DNA of 64,000 nt from Symbiodinium microadriaticum (GCA_001939145.1 LSRX01000361.1:558228-622227); one strand, 5' to 3'; numbered from the stretch's first letter, positions 33,895 to 46,246 are shown. Translations and numbers: made by a program. Notes: generated by a model from the letters alone, not told the origin.

Positions 33895-34554
33895 CTTTGC
33901 AGCAAGCTTACAGTCAACACAAAAACCGGGGCCCCACTGGTTTCAGAGCTTCGGGAGCTAATAAGGGGTTGGGGGTTTTCAGCTTCTGGAGCTTCTTAAT
34001 TCTCCCTCTGACGTTTGTCAGGGTTTGGGGCTTGAAGGCGCAGTTACCTCCACAAGGGGCTACCACACTACAGGTATCATACTACAGGGGATTACACATG
34101 CCTCAGGTTCGGAGCGCTACTCAGAAACAGCACCCAACACCCGAAACAGAAACCTACGAAATACGGATTAGGGTTGTCAGCTAGCCAGGCATGTGGACAT
34201 GATTCGGCTCAGTGAGACTACGGCTTGACAAGATGGGAAGGTTGCACAAGGCTTTGGGGTTTAGGGTTTTGGGGATTCTAATTTGGGCTGCTTGGGACCC
34301 CGGGACATGCAAAAGGAGCAGCTTCAAATACTGGCTGGCAACCGCAGCAGCGGCAGAAATTGCAGGACACTCTCCAGTGGCCGCTTGCCGCCGACCGAGG
34401 CATTTCACAAATACAGCAGTGTACCTGTAGTTCCGGGTCGAAAGGATTATATAGGTGCGTCTTGCGATACGGGCTCCTTAAGCCCAGTCGCCCAAGTCCA
34501 GACCGGCCAGATGTTGGTGCAGCTGCAGCGCCTGCACAGCCAGCTTGGCGCCAC

Positions 34555-34750
34555 CTCAAGCCAAAAAAGTTCAGCACTTGTAGTTGCAATTGAGCTGCCG
34601 TCTCCGACTGGCTCTGAAAAGGGCTCAACGTGTCTCTCAGAGTCCAGTCTAATTGCCGTTTCTCGACAAATGTCTTTGAGATGGTGTCTGCTTCACAGGC
34701 ATTGGATTCCATTCTCGAAACCAACAGCAATGTGTTGCCGACATCCTGTC
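34555..34750 (-). CDS. Candidate 196-nt exon, unrecognised
   Basis: AG at 34752-34751 followed by G, 64 codons, and a GTGGCG donor at 34554. Key segments are VGNTLLLVSRMESN, KTFVEKRQLDWTLRD and ETAAQLQLQVLNFF. Two frames on the plus strand are also open over most of it. It would belong to the minus-strand gene block. Confidence 0.4.
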
Positions 34751-34762
34751 CTTCAAGGGCTC

Positions 34763-34806
34763 TACACACACAGACACACAGACACACAGACACACACACA
34801 CACACA
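34763..34806. repeat. (CA)n / (CAGACA)n microsatellite
   Basis: CACACAGACA units. Confidence 0.95.
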
Positions 34807-34920
34807 CCGGAACCCGTAAAGCCTAAATACAGTCTAAAGCCAATTCATTGGGCTTCCTGAGCACCTGCCATCGGTTTATCTGCACGGACGGCCGGTGCTT
34901 GATTTACGGTTCCGGCTCGT

Positions 34921-34950
34921 GGTTTTGACGCCTGCGCTCGGACAAGTCTA
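34921..34950 (-). repeat. Dispersed element, diverged copy
   Basis: The plus strand has GGTTTTGACGCCTGCGCTCG followed by GACAAG. Confidence 0.45.
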
Positions 34951-35407
34951 GGGAATGGAGGAGCCAGAAAAATGAGAAAGTGCTGGTCCGAAAGTGTTGG
35001 TCCGAGGCGCGATCAGTCAGCAGCGTCTCCCCCAAGCCCAACCACTTGAGGGGCGACGAGGGCTGGGAGGCAACAGCTTGACAAATGCCTAGGATGGGAG
35101 ACTGTTGCGTTCTGTCATGTTCCGGAGTTGCCTACCTCTCGGGATGGTGCAAGGCTGCAAGTTTACCGGCCCGAGCTTTCCGATCGGTCTTGCAATTGAG
35201 GCTCCTAGGATCCTTGGGTATTGTTATAAGTTAATTATACTTGGCTACCAAAGAACCTCATAACTTTGATATGCCGGAGACGGTTATGTGTAAACCCTAA
35301 AGCCAGATGCTCGGCGCAGTTTGGGAATTCTATGGCACCGGTGTGCTTCGTCTTGGGAGCGGCCCTCCCGACACTTCCGGCTCTAGGGCTTCAGGGCCCG
35401 AAGCTTT

Positions 35408-35482
35408 CGATAAATAAATACAATATAGCATAATATAATCAATACAATACAATATTATATAATACAATACAATATAATATAA
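35408..35482. repeat. AATAC/AATAT simple repeat
   Basis: CAATACAATA and TATAATATAA units. Confidence 0.95.
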
Positions 35483-35520
35483 GAGATGGTGCATGCACGG
35501 TTTAGGGAAACGGGGGGTTG

Positions 35521-35580
35521 AGGTTTGCTCACAGCTCGGACAACCCAGGCGAGGTTCCATAGGGTCGGCGTGACACAAGC
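35521..35580 (-). repeat. Dispersed one-directional element, long copy
   Basis: The plus strand contains GCTCACAGCTCGGACAACCC, AGGCGAGGTTC and GTCGGCGTGACACAAGC, matching the long copies at 60.3 and 61.9 kb along its full length. Confidence 0.8.
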
Positions 35581-36389
35581 AGTAAGTGTGCCGGGTTTAG
35601 GGCTTAGGAACGCCGCCTTCTTGACTTTCTGACCGCGCTCGAGCTCATGCACTCCCCCGATACCCATTTTGCAGCGAGCTGCACAAAACTCCGGCATCTG
35701 CAAGGGGATTGGACCGGAGATCAAGCGTCTGCAGCATGTTTGGTTGGGCAAGCGCCGTGGACAGATGCCTCGCACCTCAACATACCAAAACACACACGTG
35801 ACATGGTTCCCGGAATTGGGGATTAGATCGAAAGCTCTATGGATTCCAGACGCTGCTGATAGTCAGAATTTGGGACCTTCATGGGACAGGGGTGNGGGGG
35901 AGGGGGGGGGTGGATGGCGGACTATTGATCTCAGCGTGCTTTCCGAGTCTTGGTATTCTTGCCCCGCCTTCCTCGCCGATGCCGTTCCACTCCAAACCTC
36001 ACTGCACCAGGTCGAGGGGCTGAAAGGCTCAGAGAGACAGTTCCGAAACCGTCTTAGATCTCCAACTGCTTCTGGATTACGGTGAACCTGATGGCCACGT
36101 AGGCATGCAGTTTCGGGCTTCGGATTTAGCTCAGGATGTACGGATAGAGGTTGGTGTCTTGGGCTCAGGGTTTAAGGTTCCCGAATCCTTCCGGATGCAA
36201 CTTGACCTGCCCCAGGGCCCAATGCCTCCCAGCAAGCATCTCGGGTTTACGGCGCTTGCGGCAATGGAGGGCCTGGCTCGTGTAAGAGATGGCAGCGAGG
36301 GCTTCTGGCCACACGGCTTAGAATCTTGATTGAATTGGTGCCCACTTGCCGCGGCATTCGCCTTCCCGCCGCAACAGGCATTTCCTTAC

Positions 36390-36626
36390 CCTCGACACCC
36401 CGAGCATGAATCGTTAACTCCCGGACAAGGACGTCCACACTCCGGGGGCTGCAGTATTCAAGGTACCGTTGTGGCGTTTCTGCAAACCCGGAATGCTCTA
36501 GAGCGAGCATAGAATAGTCCAAGCATTCTGGTAAAGCAAGGTCCAGGTGGGCCACATTCTCCGCAATGAAACGACTTGACGTTGACTCTGCTGTCGCTAT
36601 GACGACTATGTATTCATTCCTCTTTG
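36390..36626 (-). CDS. Strong candidate exon, 78 codons, unrecognised protein
   Basis: TTCAG at 36631-36627, then 237 nt open to a GTAAGG donor at 36389. Segments are EYIVVIATAESTSSRFIAEN, ALPECLDYSMLALEHSGF and RSVDVLVRELTIHARGVE. Composition and helix pattern look globular. The frame remains open upstream to about 36684, so the exon could start earlier. No family was recognised. Confidence 0.55.
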
Positions 36627-37207
36627 CTGAATGCTTACATCTATAGAAGTATATAATGTTAGCTATTCCCCGCCGAATTGCTTAATGCGTAGGTTCACCA
36701 TGCCCTAACCCACAAACACTAAATCGGCAAAGAAGCACAGCGAACACAGCGTCGGAGGCCACGACTTCGCAAGCAAAGCCAAGGAGGCATCACAAAGGTG
36801 ATTCCAGGCCAAATCCTGGAGAGTGTGTGTGTTGATTTAACAGAGCTTGGGGCTTTTGTTTGTTCTTGTATTTTCGGTGGTTCAGGCTTGTCGGGTATTG
36901 TATCGAGGGTTTAGGACCTTTTGGATTTAGGCGGCTTGGTCTTTCTAGAAGGCTTTCATGGGCTCGGGCTTGTGGGGATGAGGGCGGCGCTTTTCATCGA
37001 TGCTGGGCTAGGGATGATGCCTTTACAACGTATACCAAAAGATTGGGAGACTTGGGTTGTTGCGGCACTTCCAGAAACACAAGATCGACATTTTGTAGGG
37101 TAACGGCCAGCCGCAAGCTTTGTAAGCTCTCTATAAAGGTTCAACTGCACCCCGCGAATGCACCAGGGTAAGTACGGCCTTTTTAGAGCTTTAAAATGCT
37201 TTAAAGC

Positions 37208-37262
37208 ACTGCAGAGTCTGCAGGGTCTCTCATATGCCATGTGCTCTTCGTCAGCGGCGAAC
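37208..37262 (-). CDS. Candidate exon, FAADEEHMAYERPCRLCS
   Basis: AG at 37264-37263 followed by G, 18 codons, and a GC donor at 37207-37206. After a 63-nt gap a phase-0 frame LNLYRELTKLAA starts at 37144 and could be the next exon. Unrecognised. It lies upstream of the exon at 36390 on the same strand. Confidence 0.4.
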
Positions 37263-37264
37263 CT

Positions 37265-39000
37265 CCGAACCAAAGCAGTCAGGCGTCGAGCATTCTCAAG
37301 GAGGACAGCTGCAACGCGAGTGTGAAGACCAAAGCTGCTCCGGAATCGCCCAGACCCATTCGGTCACCAAACTCGTTTCCTGGGTTCTTGTTCAGGAATT
37401 CATAATAACTTATTTAAGTTGCCATGATAGGGATCTATTGTACATGATATTTTTTCCTTGTTATGGTATCATAAATTAAGTTCCTAAGAAGAACCCAGTT
37501 TCCTGGCATCTCAGTTATGGTCAAAGCATGTCAGAAGCAAGAACATAGGAGTCGCAGATCTTGAAGTTCAAGTAACCACCAATATGTCCTGGCAGTTTCT
37601 ATGACCCCCATGAACTTGAACCGAACGTGCTTTAGGGATGTTGAGGGTTAGGGTTTAGGATAACGGCAACTAATGAAGACCCCCGACAGGGCATGTCTTA
37701 TTTGAGCTCAATGTGGATCCCGAGGTGCTTTTCTGCACCGCCGCTGCGCGTCCCAGACCACTGCAGCGAAAGCGGATGCACCTGGAACAGGCTCCCGAGA
37801 GATCGTAGTTTGCAGCTTGAGCTTTTATTAAAGCCTTCGAATCGGGATTCGAATTGTATGAGTATGAGGGGTTTAGGGATTCAGTGGTTTAGATTGTGGG
37901 TGAAGGGGTTTAGGCGTTGAGGGAGAAAGGGCTTCAGGCTTGAAGGGTTTTGTGGCTGACAGGCTCAATGCAGGGGTAATGGTTTAAGCATTTTACGCTT
38001 TAAGGGTTCGAGGTCTCAAGGACAGAACAACCCAAGTGCATGGCCAAATCTGGCCAAGAGTAGAGATGGGTATGTCGAGCACCTAGGACAGGAGCAGCAA
38101 CAGCTCTTCTTCATCTAGCAGAAGGCCCCAGAACTAGGTTGCAGTCTTGGGGCCCTTGTATAGGCATGAATAGATACCTTCATTGAAACATAGGGGGAAA
38201 TCATAAAGTGTCCCAAAGTGCCACCTGGAGAACAAATGCCGTAAGGCCGAGAAACTCCAAGCTCACTGCCGCGCCGGACTTCACCTTCAGAGAAAGCTTC
38301 GATTTGCTGCTAGGCACTTTCGCTTCCCGCTTTGCTAGGACGTTTACCACAGAGCAGGGTGGATCTTAGGGTTTAAAGCTTTCGTCGCGCTTTTGGGCGC
38401 TTTCAGGTTTGGGCCTTCTCGAGAGAAGGTGAAAGAGAGGGAGGGCATTTGCGTGCATGTTAGTCTTAGTGTTGAGGGAGTGTCAAATCTTTGCCCGGCT
38501 GCATGGACCGCATGGATGAAGAAACCTCTGCTTACAAGCTGTGCGCAATGGCGAATGTCGGAAGAATATACTCTAACATCACAAAAAACCGAAAAGACTT
38601 CAAACCCGTTAAGCCTTAGACCCTGAACCCCTAACCTAAAGCCGCAAAGTCTCGAACAGAAAACAGAGCCCGTTCAGGCTTGGGGACGAGGTTTCCAGGT
38701 TCGACACCTTTTAAGCTTGCCGGCTACCGGATACCCGAAAGAGTCGAAGAGCGTTGAAGCACTCATGGACCAACAGTCCCATTACACCAACTGCAATGCA
38801 AAACTCGAGAAGACTTGAACCATCGTATGGGGATGTCGCAGTACAACTGACAACATGGAGAGAACTCAAGATGAGAACACATCCCATGCTCGTGCGTGCT
38901 CGATCGATCGATCTGCTTGTCTATCTATCGCTCCTAGTTCAAGCTAACCTAATTCAATTAATTTGGAGCAAAACTCATCTAACCTAATCCAATACATCTG
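37265..39000. other. Non-coding stretch, no gene seen
   Basis: Short frames, TTTAGGG/TTAGGG strings and (CGAT)n at 38901-38915 only. Confidence 0.4.
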
Positions 39001-39028
39001 TCTGCGCGTCGTCTGCATGTGGGCATGC

Positions 39029-39091
39029 ATGTGTGTGTGTGTGTGTGTGTGGGTGTGTGTGTGTGTGTGGGTGTGGGTGTGGGTGGGGGTT
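39029..39091. repeat. (TG)n / GTGGG simple repeat
   Basis: TGTGTG with GGGTGT interruptions, leading into the (CGTG)n run. Confidence 0.95.
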
Positions 39092-39364
<273 letters not shown>

Positions 39365-40025
39365 TTGTGTGTGTCTGTGTGTCTGCGGGTCTGTGTCTGT
39401 GTATGCGTACACCTCCGTCTGTGCATGTGTGTGCGTAGTTTGCATTGATTTTATAGGGGATATTGAGCCCTGATGCTTGTAAATTGTAATACAATAAGAC
39501 ATACTCGCGAATGTTTTTGGTACGACACAGTGCCTCTGCGGGTAGAAGTGCCATTCGAACCATGGCCTGAAGCTCAGATGCAGAAATTTCTTTCCGAGGT
39601 CGTCTCTAGCTAGTCCGTGTGGATTCGGCTTGGGCTCCCTCAAAGCAGGGTGGCTGAATCGATAGTTCCAAGCCCCCATGTCAGAGGATCGGGCTTGGAA
39701 GAGGGTTTCTAGGCGTTAAAGGTTTGAAACGATAGTTCCGATCCTGTGTCATGTCTCAGTCACTGTGCAAATGGGAACTTCACCCCTTCACGACACTCCT
39801 CCAAAAATGGCCTTCGCATTTCAAGAAACTCCCACGTCCTGCGAGTCTAATCTCCGAACCTCCAAGCACTAATCTTTCCTGAGTCTTGAGTTGTGGGGTG
39901 TAGGGTATATGGTTTAGAGTTAAGGCTTTTTGAGTTCGGGCGGAGGTTTTTCAGCTTCTTCGAAGCTTTTGTAGAGTGTCAAGGAAGAAGATGCGGCTCC
40001 CATCTCGGGGTCTTCGGGCTCCGAC

Positions 40026-40047
40026 ATACACACACACACACACACAC
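40026..40047. repeat. (CA)n microsatellite
   Basis: ACACAC of about 22 bp. Confidence 0.95.
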
Positions 40048-40289
40048 CCCACTTCTTGAACCTCAAGACTTACGGTATAAGGCCCATTGGAACTCTTGGA
40101 GCCTCTGAGTGTTTGGGACTCCAGGACCCAAAGGACCTCAAGGAAAGCCAAACCGGCCTTGTCAGTCGCGCCGTAGATGGACAAACTTCGCACCTGCTTT
40201 TCGGCACCGGGTCCCTGAGTATTCCCAACACTTTAAACACTTCCGATCTTATAAATCCCACTATTTGGATTCTACGTTGGGTCCTGATA

Positions 40290-40500
40290 ACATGGCCCCG
40301 ACTATTTATGTGCAGAAGCAGGGGCTTCCGGTTCGGCTCTCATCGGATGTTCCTGTCGAACTACTCAGGGCTCGGGCATCAACACTTCAGCCAGGCGACC
40401 TACAGGCTGGACTACGTTGCTTGGCTCTTTACAATGCCTTGTGGAGCAGGCTTCAAATCTTATGCAAGAGATGCTTCGGGCACATGCACCGACTAATGCT
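40290..40500 (+). other. Region open in several plus-strand frames, possible coding
   Basis: Two overlapping plus-strand frames look protein-like (QAGLRCLALYNALWSRLQIL; QATYRLDYVAWLFTMPCG). The minus strand has a third. No motif and no convincing splice pair allow a choice. Confidence 0.25.
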
Positions 40501-42563
40501 GCCTTCACCTTCAGACTTCAGCCAGAAAAAACCTGAGACCCAGATCCGTAACTCTACACGTCTGTACACGGCCTGAGCCCTTAGAGTCCAAGCACACCAG
40601 GCTTGTTTTGGACCTCGTGCCTAATCGCACGCCCTAAACCTTCCAGTCCATAAAGCCCTAAACACTAGACTAGACCACGTCCTAATCGCGCCTTTCGTCC
40701 TATTCCGATCGTGGTCGGCATATGGGTCAACTCAGACTCGGGCATGTCTCCAAGAGATGCCACTCCAGGAGGCCTGCAGACTGGGCTTTCTTCTGTCTAC
40801 TTGCTTCTACAAGCCTTGGGGTAGGGACGAACGCGTCTGGCCTCCCCCTCCTTAAACACTGGCTTCTACAAGCAGGTCTTTGGGATGTGTATGTAAGCTC
40901 GCATGTGACAACATACGTGCGTAATTATATACGGTACATTCCACTTCATGACACTTGCACTTATACACCCTAGAACCTAGAACAGCTCTAGAAACCTCAC
41001 AGCTTAGCCTAAATCCTGCCCTCAACCCCGAAACCCAGACCCCAGTCCTGCCGCAGGCCGCGCCGCCGCACGTCCAGTGTCACGTGGGGCCATATACGGC
41101 AGCCATCGCCCTGGAGTCGTTGAAGATCCCGAATGCAAGTAATTTTGCAAAGGTTTCGGGCCAGAGTTGACTCGGGCCCAGGGCTTGAGTAGAAAGGTTG
41201 GTTGGGGGCTTTGGGCTTGGTGTTTCGGCATTGAGATTCTGGATTGCTGCGCACGTTTCAGGGCGGAAGGGGCTTCCTTCGAGCTGCGGCTACCAAGATA
41301 AAACTTTAATTGTCAAATCTGGCATTGTGTATGTGCTCCACCGGAGAAGCAGCAGCAGTGCGCAAAGGTGTCGAATGCTTTCAGGAACGCTTAGGTAAAT
41401 GAGTTGCCCCTAAACTTTGATTTGATTACCGCGTCGCCTGGACCGGCTGTGAAAATGGGGCATGCTGTAATACCACTCGCTAAACCCGTGAACTACACAG
41501 GGGCCTGGTGCAGTGCGGCAGCCCAGCCACGACAAACCTCAAAGGCGGTCGCAGAACTCATGGGACGCTCCAATTATCTATAGGTTTCGACTCTCTCACA
41601 CACGCACAAGGCCAACAAGGCTCCGCATTCTATAGATTTAGGAGTTTGCGGTTGAAGTTTGGGGGGGTTTATTTGGGCTTGCCCAAACTCCTGAAAGCTA
41701 TTTATGCTTTGCAGGGTCCCCATTATGATTTCCGTCTAAAGGTGTGTTTCAAGCATGTCCTTGCCGTGGAAAATAGGGTTGGGCCTTTGTGGTGAAGGAA
41801 AGGCTTGGACGGAACAACCCCGCAGCTGCCCTAAACCCTATAAACTCTAAACCCTAGCCCAACAGATGTCGAGCAGAGCGCTCCTGGTTTCAACAAGAGA
41901 AGCTGCACGGACCAACGGGCCAAAGTACCCTATAAGCCCCTCTGAACCTTAAACCCCTACAGACCTTAAACCCTTGAGCCCTACACACCCAAAAGACCCA
42001 TCCTTTTTTCGCAGAATAGTGCACAGAAAAGAGCACATACAGATATGAGAACACTGTATCGATTCTGCGGTCCATCTTAAAGGTGCCCGGCCCATGGAAG
42101 ACGCTGCTGTCTTGATGCTTAGGGCAGGGCTTTTAGGGTCTGAGGGTCAGGGAAAGAAGGTTTAAGAAAACAAATTTAAGGGCTGGACGGGGGGCTCAGG
42201 GCTTAGTTTTGGGCACATGGGGCAGGTCACTGAACCAGTGTACGGCCCGAAACAAGCGCGCTTGCAGAATCCCTTTCACACTTATTCCCCAAAGCCATGA
42301 CCCCAAGCCCTAACCCGAGGGAGTCATAAATATGGAAATATATTTTCGGCATACTCCGAAATAACAAACCTTGGAAAGCACCCTCATCCGGGCCGCAGGC
42401 ACTTCCACAGGCCAGCGCCGTGGCCCCAAAAAGCCACTCACACAGTTCGGGTGCGAACTGGCGCAGAAAGGCTGTTGGGGCCTTGAGGCTAAGGGCTTTT
42501 GAACAAACTTAGGAGTTTCGGGTTTGTGGCTTTAGGGCTTTGGGGCTCCAGGGCTTTCGGGAT

Positions 42564-42659
42564 ACCCATAATTAGGCTCCATAGTAGTTCCTTTTTGTGG
42601 CTTATATTTAGGAAACTTTCAGGAAATCCCAAAAAGGAACTATAACGGAGCCTATGGGT
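42564..42659. mobile_element. MITE-like inverted-repeat element, copy 1
   Basis: The left arm (ACCCATAATTAGGCTCCATA, then GTAGTTCCTTTTTG) is nearly the reverse complement of the right arm (CCAAAAAGGAACTATAACGG, then AGCCTATGGGT). The element is 96 bp with arms of 32-36 bp. It codes for nothing, so it would need transposase in trans. Confidence 0.75.
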
Positions 42660-42859
42660 AGTGATAGATTGCAGTTGAGTGTCCAGCGCTGGGGGCTTGG
42701 GGCTTTGTGGATTATCAGGGCTTCATGGGCGTGTTTTTCGGGTAGATCCTTGCAAATCAAGGCTTTGCGGGCTTCGGGTAGCGCATGAACTGTTAGGTTG
42801 GGATCCAATGGGGGTTCACTCAGGGACGGATTCAAAACAGATTCTTTGGGAAGTGCGGT

Positions 42860-42908
42860 CTCCGGTAGCCTTTACGCTTTCACAAATCGGACAAGCCAGG
42901 CGGGGTCT
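42860..42908 (-). repeat. Dispersed one-directional element copy
   Basis: The plus strand has TTTACGCTTTCACAAATCGG, then ACAAGCCAGGCGGGGTCTCG. Confidence 0.7.
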
Positions 42909-43197
42909 CGAAGACATCTCAAGCAAGGAATGCAACAACCTAAGTTCAAGTGCGACATAGCGGCATGAAGAGAGCAAACGTGATATCACTATGTGGGTCC
43001 TCTGAAAACAGGCAGATGATCACCTCTTCGCTTTTTTCTTCTTGTCTGGCTTGCCTTCATAATTACTTCTCTTGCTGACTGAGCTTTCTTTCTGCGATTT
43101 GCATTGGGAACTTGTCCGCGGCCGCTTTTTTGCGTTCTGTCTCCTCAGTGCACCCGCCGGCGGAAATTTTCACGCTGTTGCGGTTTCGAGGGTGGGT

Positions 43198-43323
43198 TCA
43201 CCAGACAATGGCAAGGTCTCTTCGCCGAGCTTCACGGCGAACAACTGTCAGCCAACCATCATAGCCCGGAGCCTGGAAGGAGCCGCTACGCGGCACGTGC
43301 ACGATGAGACGGGCAGTCCGCAT
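43198..43323 (-). CDS. Candidate exon or gene end, 41 codons
   Basis: GAAG at 43327-43324, then ATG CGG and a frame reading TARLIVHVPRSGSFQAPGYD, WLTVVRREARRRDLAIVW and TGA at 43198. A GT just before the stop is an alternative donor. The plus strand is also open. Unrecognised. Confidence 0.35.
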   Translation of the reverse strand: MRTARLIVHVPRSGSFQAPGYDGWLTVVRREARRRDLAIVW

Positions 43324-44368
43324 CTTCAAAGAAATGGCGTTGGGATTCAGCATGTAGTTCGACCCGTGTTAGATCCTTCATTGGCATTTTATTGAGGATT
43401 TCTCAGCATTGTAGGGTGCCCAAGGTTTAAACATAGCACTAGTTGGTAACGACGACGGAAAGCCCCAATCCATAAGACACCAAATGCCCGAGGCCGCAAT
43501 CCCAACGACCAAGGAACCCTTGGAGCGTTCAGCTGCCTGGTAGAGCGACGCCCCCTGAACCCAGAAGCCGAAGGAACCCTAAGCGGAACAAGCAAGCCCC
43601 GCTGAGGTTTCGGTTTCTTTCTGAGAAAACTGCCAGGTCCCCACAACGGCCATCACCCTGGAAGCCTTTGACACCACCAAGCCCAACAGCCCTAAAAAAG
43701 GAAACTCAAATCCTTGGACCCTGACGCTGCCCTAATAAGGGTCCTCGTTCAGAGTTCAGGGCTTCAGGCGAGGGCGCAGGCTTTAAAGCCCCACACATCC
43801 TAGACCAGCTGCGGCTGTGGCCTTGTCGCCATCGCGGTCCTGACCTCTTTGGAGGCCTCTGCTTGAAGGAGCATTGACTTTAGGGCATACTACGGTATAC
43901 AGATGTCGCTTCGGGTCTTAATTGAGGCTCTTTTGGCAGTACCGGCTCTTGCTTTAAGCGTCCAGCCAGAGATCCGGAGTACCCATGACCAATGGGGGTG
44001 CAGACTTCGATCAACATCTGATGCAGCTCCCTAAGCAAATGGCCCAGGCCTATATGAGCTATATGACGTGGCCAAGTCCTGAAACTTGAATCATTACTTG
44101 ATCCGTCAGTCCCTAATGACCGTTGTGCGTCGGGCTTAGGGTGATTCTGTGCATTTGTGTCGGTCCCGCCGTCGCCTTGCTGCTATTGAAGAAAAACAGG
44201 TCCCCTGAGCAGAGTTGACACCTGGACAGCCTCGAACCCAGCAGAGCCCGGACGTTGTGAACACGTGAAAGGGTCGTATTGACCCTCAAGCCTACAGAAA
44301 CTACCTGCACGCTCTCTCTCCTGCAATGGGCCCAAAACCCTAAATCGTTAGGTAAATCCTGGGCCGGC

Positions 44369-44416
44369 GACGGAAGAGAAGGCCTTTGGGCAAAGGCTTC
44401 ATCTCCAGGCATTCAC
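44369..44416 (-). CDS. Candidate exon 3 of gene starting at 45.7 kb (ECLEMKPLPKGLLFR)
   Basis: TTTGCAG at 44418-44417 followed by G, 15 codons, and a GC donor at 44368-44367. Its two leading bases complete the codon left by the exon at 45315-45386. Confidence 0.45.
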
Positions 44417-44726
44417 CTGCAAAGCAGCACGTGTTCATCTGACTTCCTGTCCCACAGCTATGTCCTTGCGTCCGTAGGTTTATAGCCCGAGCTTTTTTGT
44501 GAACCCAGACTCTGCTGATCAGCTGGGAAGCAGCCTGAGCCCTGAACCCCCTCCGCAGCTGAAGCACTGGGCCCTTCCCATGCAGGTCTTCTCGGCGACT
44601 CCACCCGCCTTTAAGGCTCCTGAGTACCTTGGCTTCTTGGTTGTGCTATCGCTTTCTGTGCTTACCTCGAAAGAGGAGAAGAGATACGATCCCCAAAAAA
44701 ATTGTAGAGTCCAGGTCAGTGTCAAC

Positions 44727-44832
44727 CTACCCCTATAGTCTCCATTATGTACGTAGTACTTTCTTGGGTTACCTCAGGGATCCTAAATACAAACCTGGCA
44801 AGAAGAGGAACTACAATGGAGACTATAGGTAG
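44727..44832. mobile_element. MITE-like inverted-repeat element, copy 2
   Basis: The left arm (CTACCCCTATAGTCTCCATT) and the right arm (AATGGAGACTATAGGTAG) are complement-paired. The right arm also holds AAGAGGAACTACAATGGAG, related to the arms of the copy at 42.6 kb. Confidence 0.7.
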
Positions 44833-45314
44833 CCTCCCAGGTTTAAGGGAGGTCTAGTATGCTGTCATGCAAGTACCTTCACGAACTCTCGTCTAGCCCA
44901 GGGTCCTAAAAACGAGGGCCTGTCAACACGAACGCTCACAGAAGGCTGTCCAGCGGGCCGACAAGCCGACAAGTGCAAAATCTACGGGTTACTAGTGAGT
45001 CCAACAACATTTTAATAAATGCCATAGCCGTCCTAATGCCTAAGCCGCCACAAAATCTGCAACACTGACTCCCCAGCTGCGGACTCTTGAGGGGCGCAGC
45101 TCAGGGGTTCAGTTTAAGAAGCTTCGGGGTTATTATGTTTACGGTTTCGGTTCGGCATATAGGGTCTCATCCCTGCTGCAAGAGACCACGCCTGGTTGGG
45201 CGTCCACTGCTGTCGCCTGGGCAACGGCTGCCTCAGCAGCACTTGAACTCCACAGCCTAGGCCTGAGCACTTACATCCTGTCGGCTCGATCACTCTCAAG
45301 ACCGGGGCAAACAC

Positions 45315-45386
45315 CACGCATGTCGGCAAGCCCGTGCCGCTGATGTTCGGCCTTCCTTCGTCGCCCTGCGGGTGGCTCCTCCGGTG
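45315..45386 (-). CDS. Candidate exon 2 of gene starting at 45.7 kb
   Basis: CGGCAG acceptor (45388-45387), 23 codons (PEEPPAGRRRKAEHQRHGLA, DMR) and a GT donor at 45314. Phase 1 in and out, matching the exons on both sides. It is basic and Pro/Ala-rich, possibly disordered. Confidence 0.45.
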
Positions 45387-45631
45387 CTGCCGAGAAAAAA
45401 AAACAAAACTCCACCTCCACCGTAAACCGTGTAAACCCCTCTGCCCGAGACCTTGAACCTCATAAAACGCTAACACCCAGTGCCCTCGACACCCGACACT
45501 CTATGAATCCTAAACCCCTACGTCCATAATGTCTTTATGAGACACGGAAGCTTGGCGTCTCATGTTGGGACGCCTTGGGCATCCATTGCAGAGATCAGCC
45601 GGCGCTTCCCAGAAGCAGCAACAGAACATAC

Positions 45632-45695
45632 TCAAGTTTGAGACTTTGGTTGCGGGTTCCGCATCCGTGGAGGCCGAGAGCAGTCGTAGTAGCAT
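45632..45695 (-). CDS. Candidate first coding exon, MLLRLLSASTDAEPATKVSN
   Basis: An ATG follows AG at 45697-45696. 21 codons run to a GTATGT donor at 45631. The short hydrophobic start (MLLRLLSA) could be a targeting leader. It lies 483 nt downstream of the preceding gene's stop at 46179, as in dinoflagellate tandem gene blocks. It could instead be an internal exon. Confidence 0.45.
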
Positions 45696-46178
45696 CTTGC
45701 GACATGCGCACACATATCTGCCAGGTGTGTAGCCTTTTCTAAAGCACCCCTTTCTTTAGGAAATGCATCGATCGTGGCATGGAGAGTCTGTGGGCAGTCC
45801 TCTCCCTTGCCGCTCGCTGAGCACGCAGCTCGGAACCTGAACTACATCGCTTGGGGTTTCGAGTCTAGGTACGAGGGTTCCAAGAGTTTGGAATGTTAGG
45901 AGGTTCTAGTTCTAGCAGGAACACTGCTGTCGTGCCCTAACGTGGCATCAAGGGGGCCAAGCTTACCAGCATGGAAACAGCAGAAGAAGTCACTCCTTCG
46001 GCGACCGAGGCGCGAATGGTCTGCATGCTGCTCGCAAGCTCATGAGCATCCTCTCAGGTAAGTAAGGAGCAGCCTCAACCCATAAAACTCTAAACCCTAA
46101 CCCTAAATGGCCCTATTATGTGCTACCTTACCTGCCCTGTCTCTGCGGACTCCATTGCTTCAAGGACAACTTAGTATA

Positions 46179-46246
46179 TTAAGTCCACATCTCCTCCTCC
46201 ATGAGATCTTGCAGCTGCTTCACTTCCTCTTGCAGTTGCAGAAGAC
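46179..46246 (-). CDS. Terminal exon, acidic coiled-coil C-terminus
   Basis: AG at 46248-46247 followed by G, then LLQLQEEVKQLQDLMEEEMW, T and TAA at 46181-46179. The heptad-like L/V spacing indicates a coiled coil. The same frame is open upstream to 46463 and includes a (CTT)n run encoding Leu, which is probably intron. Confidence 0.55.
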
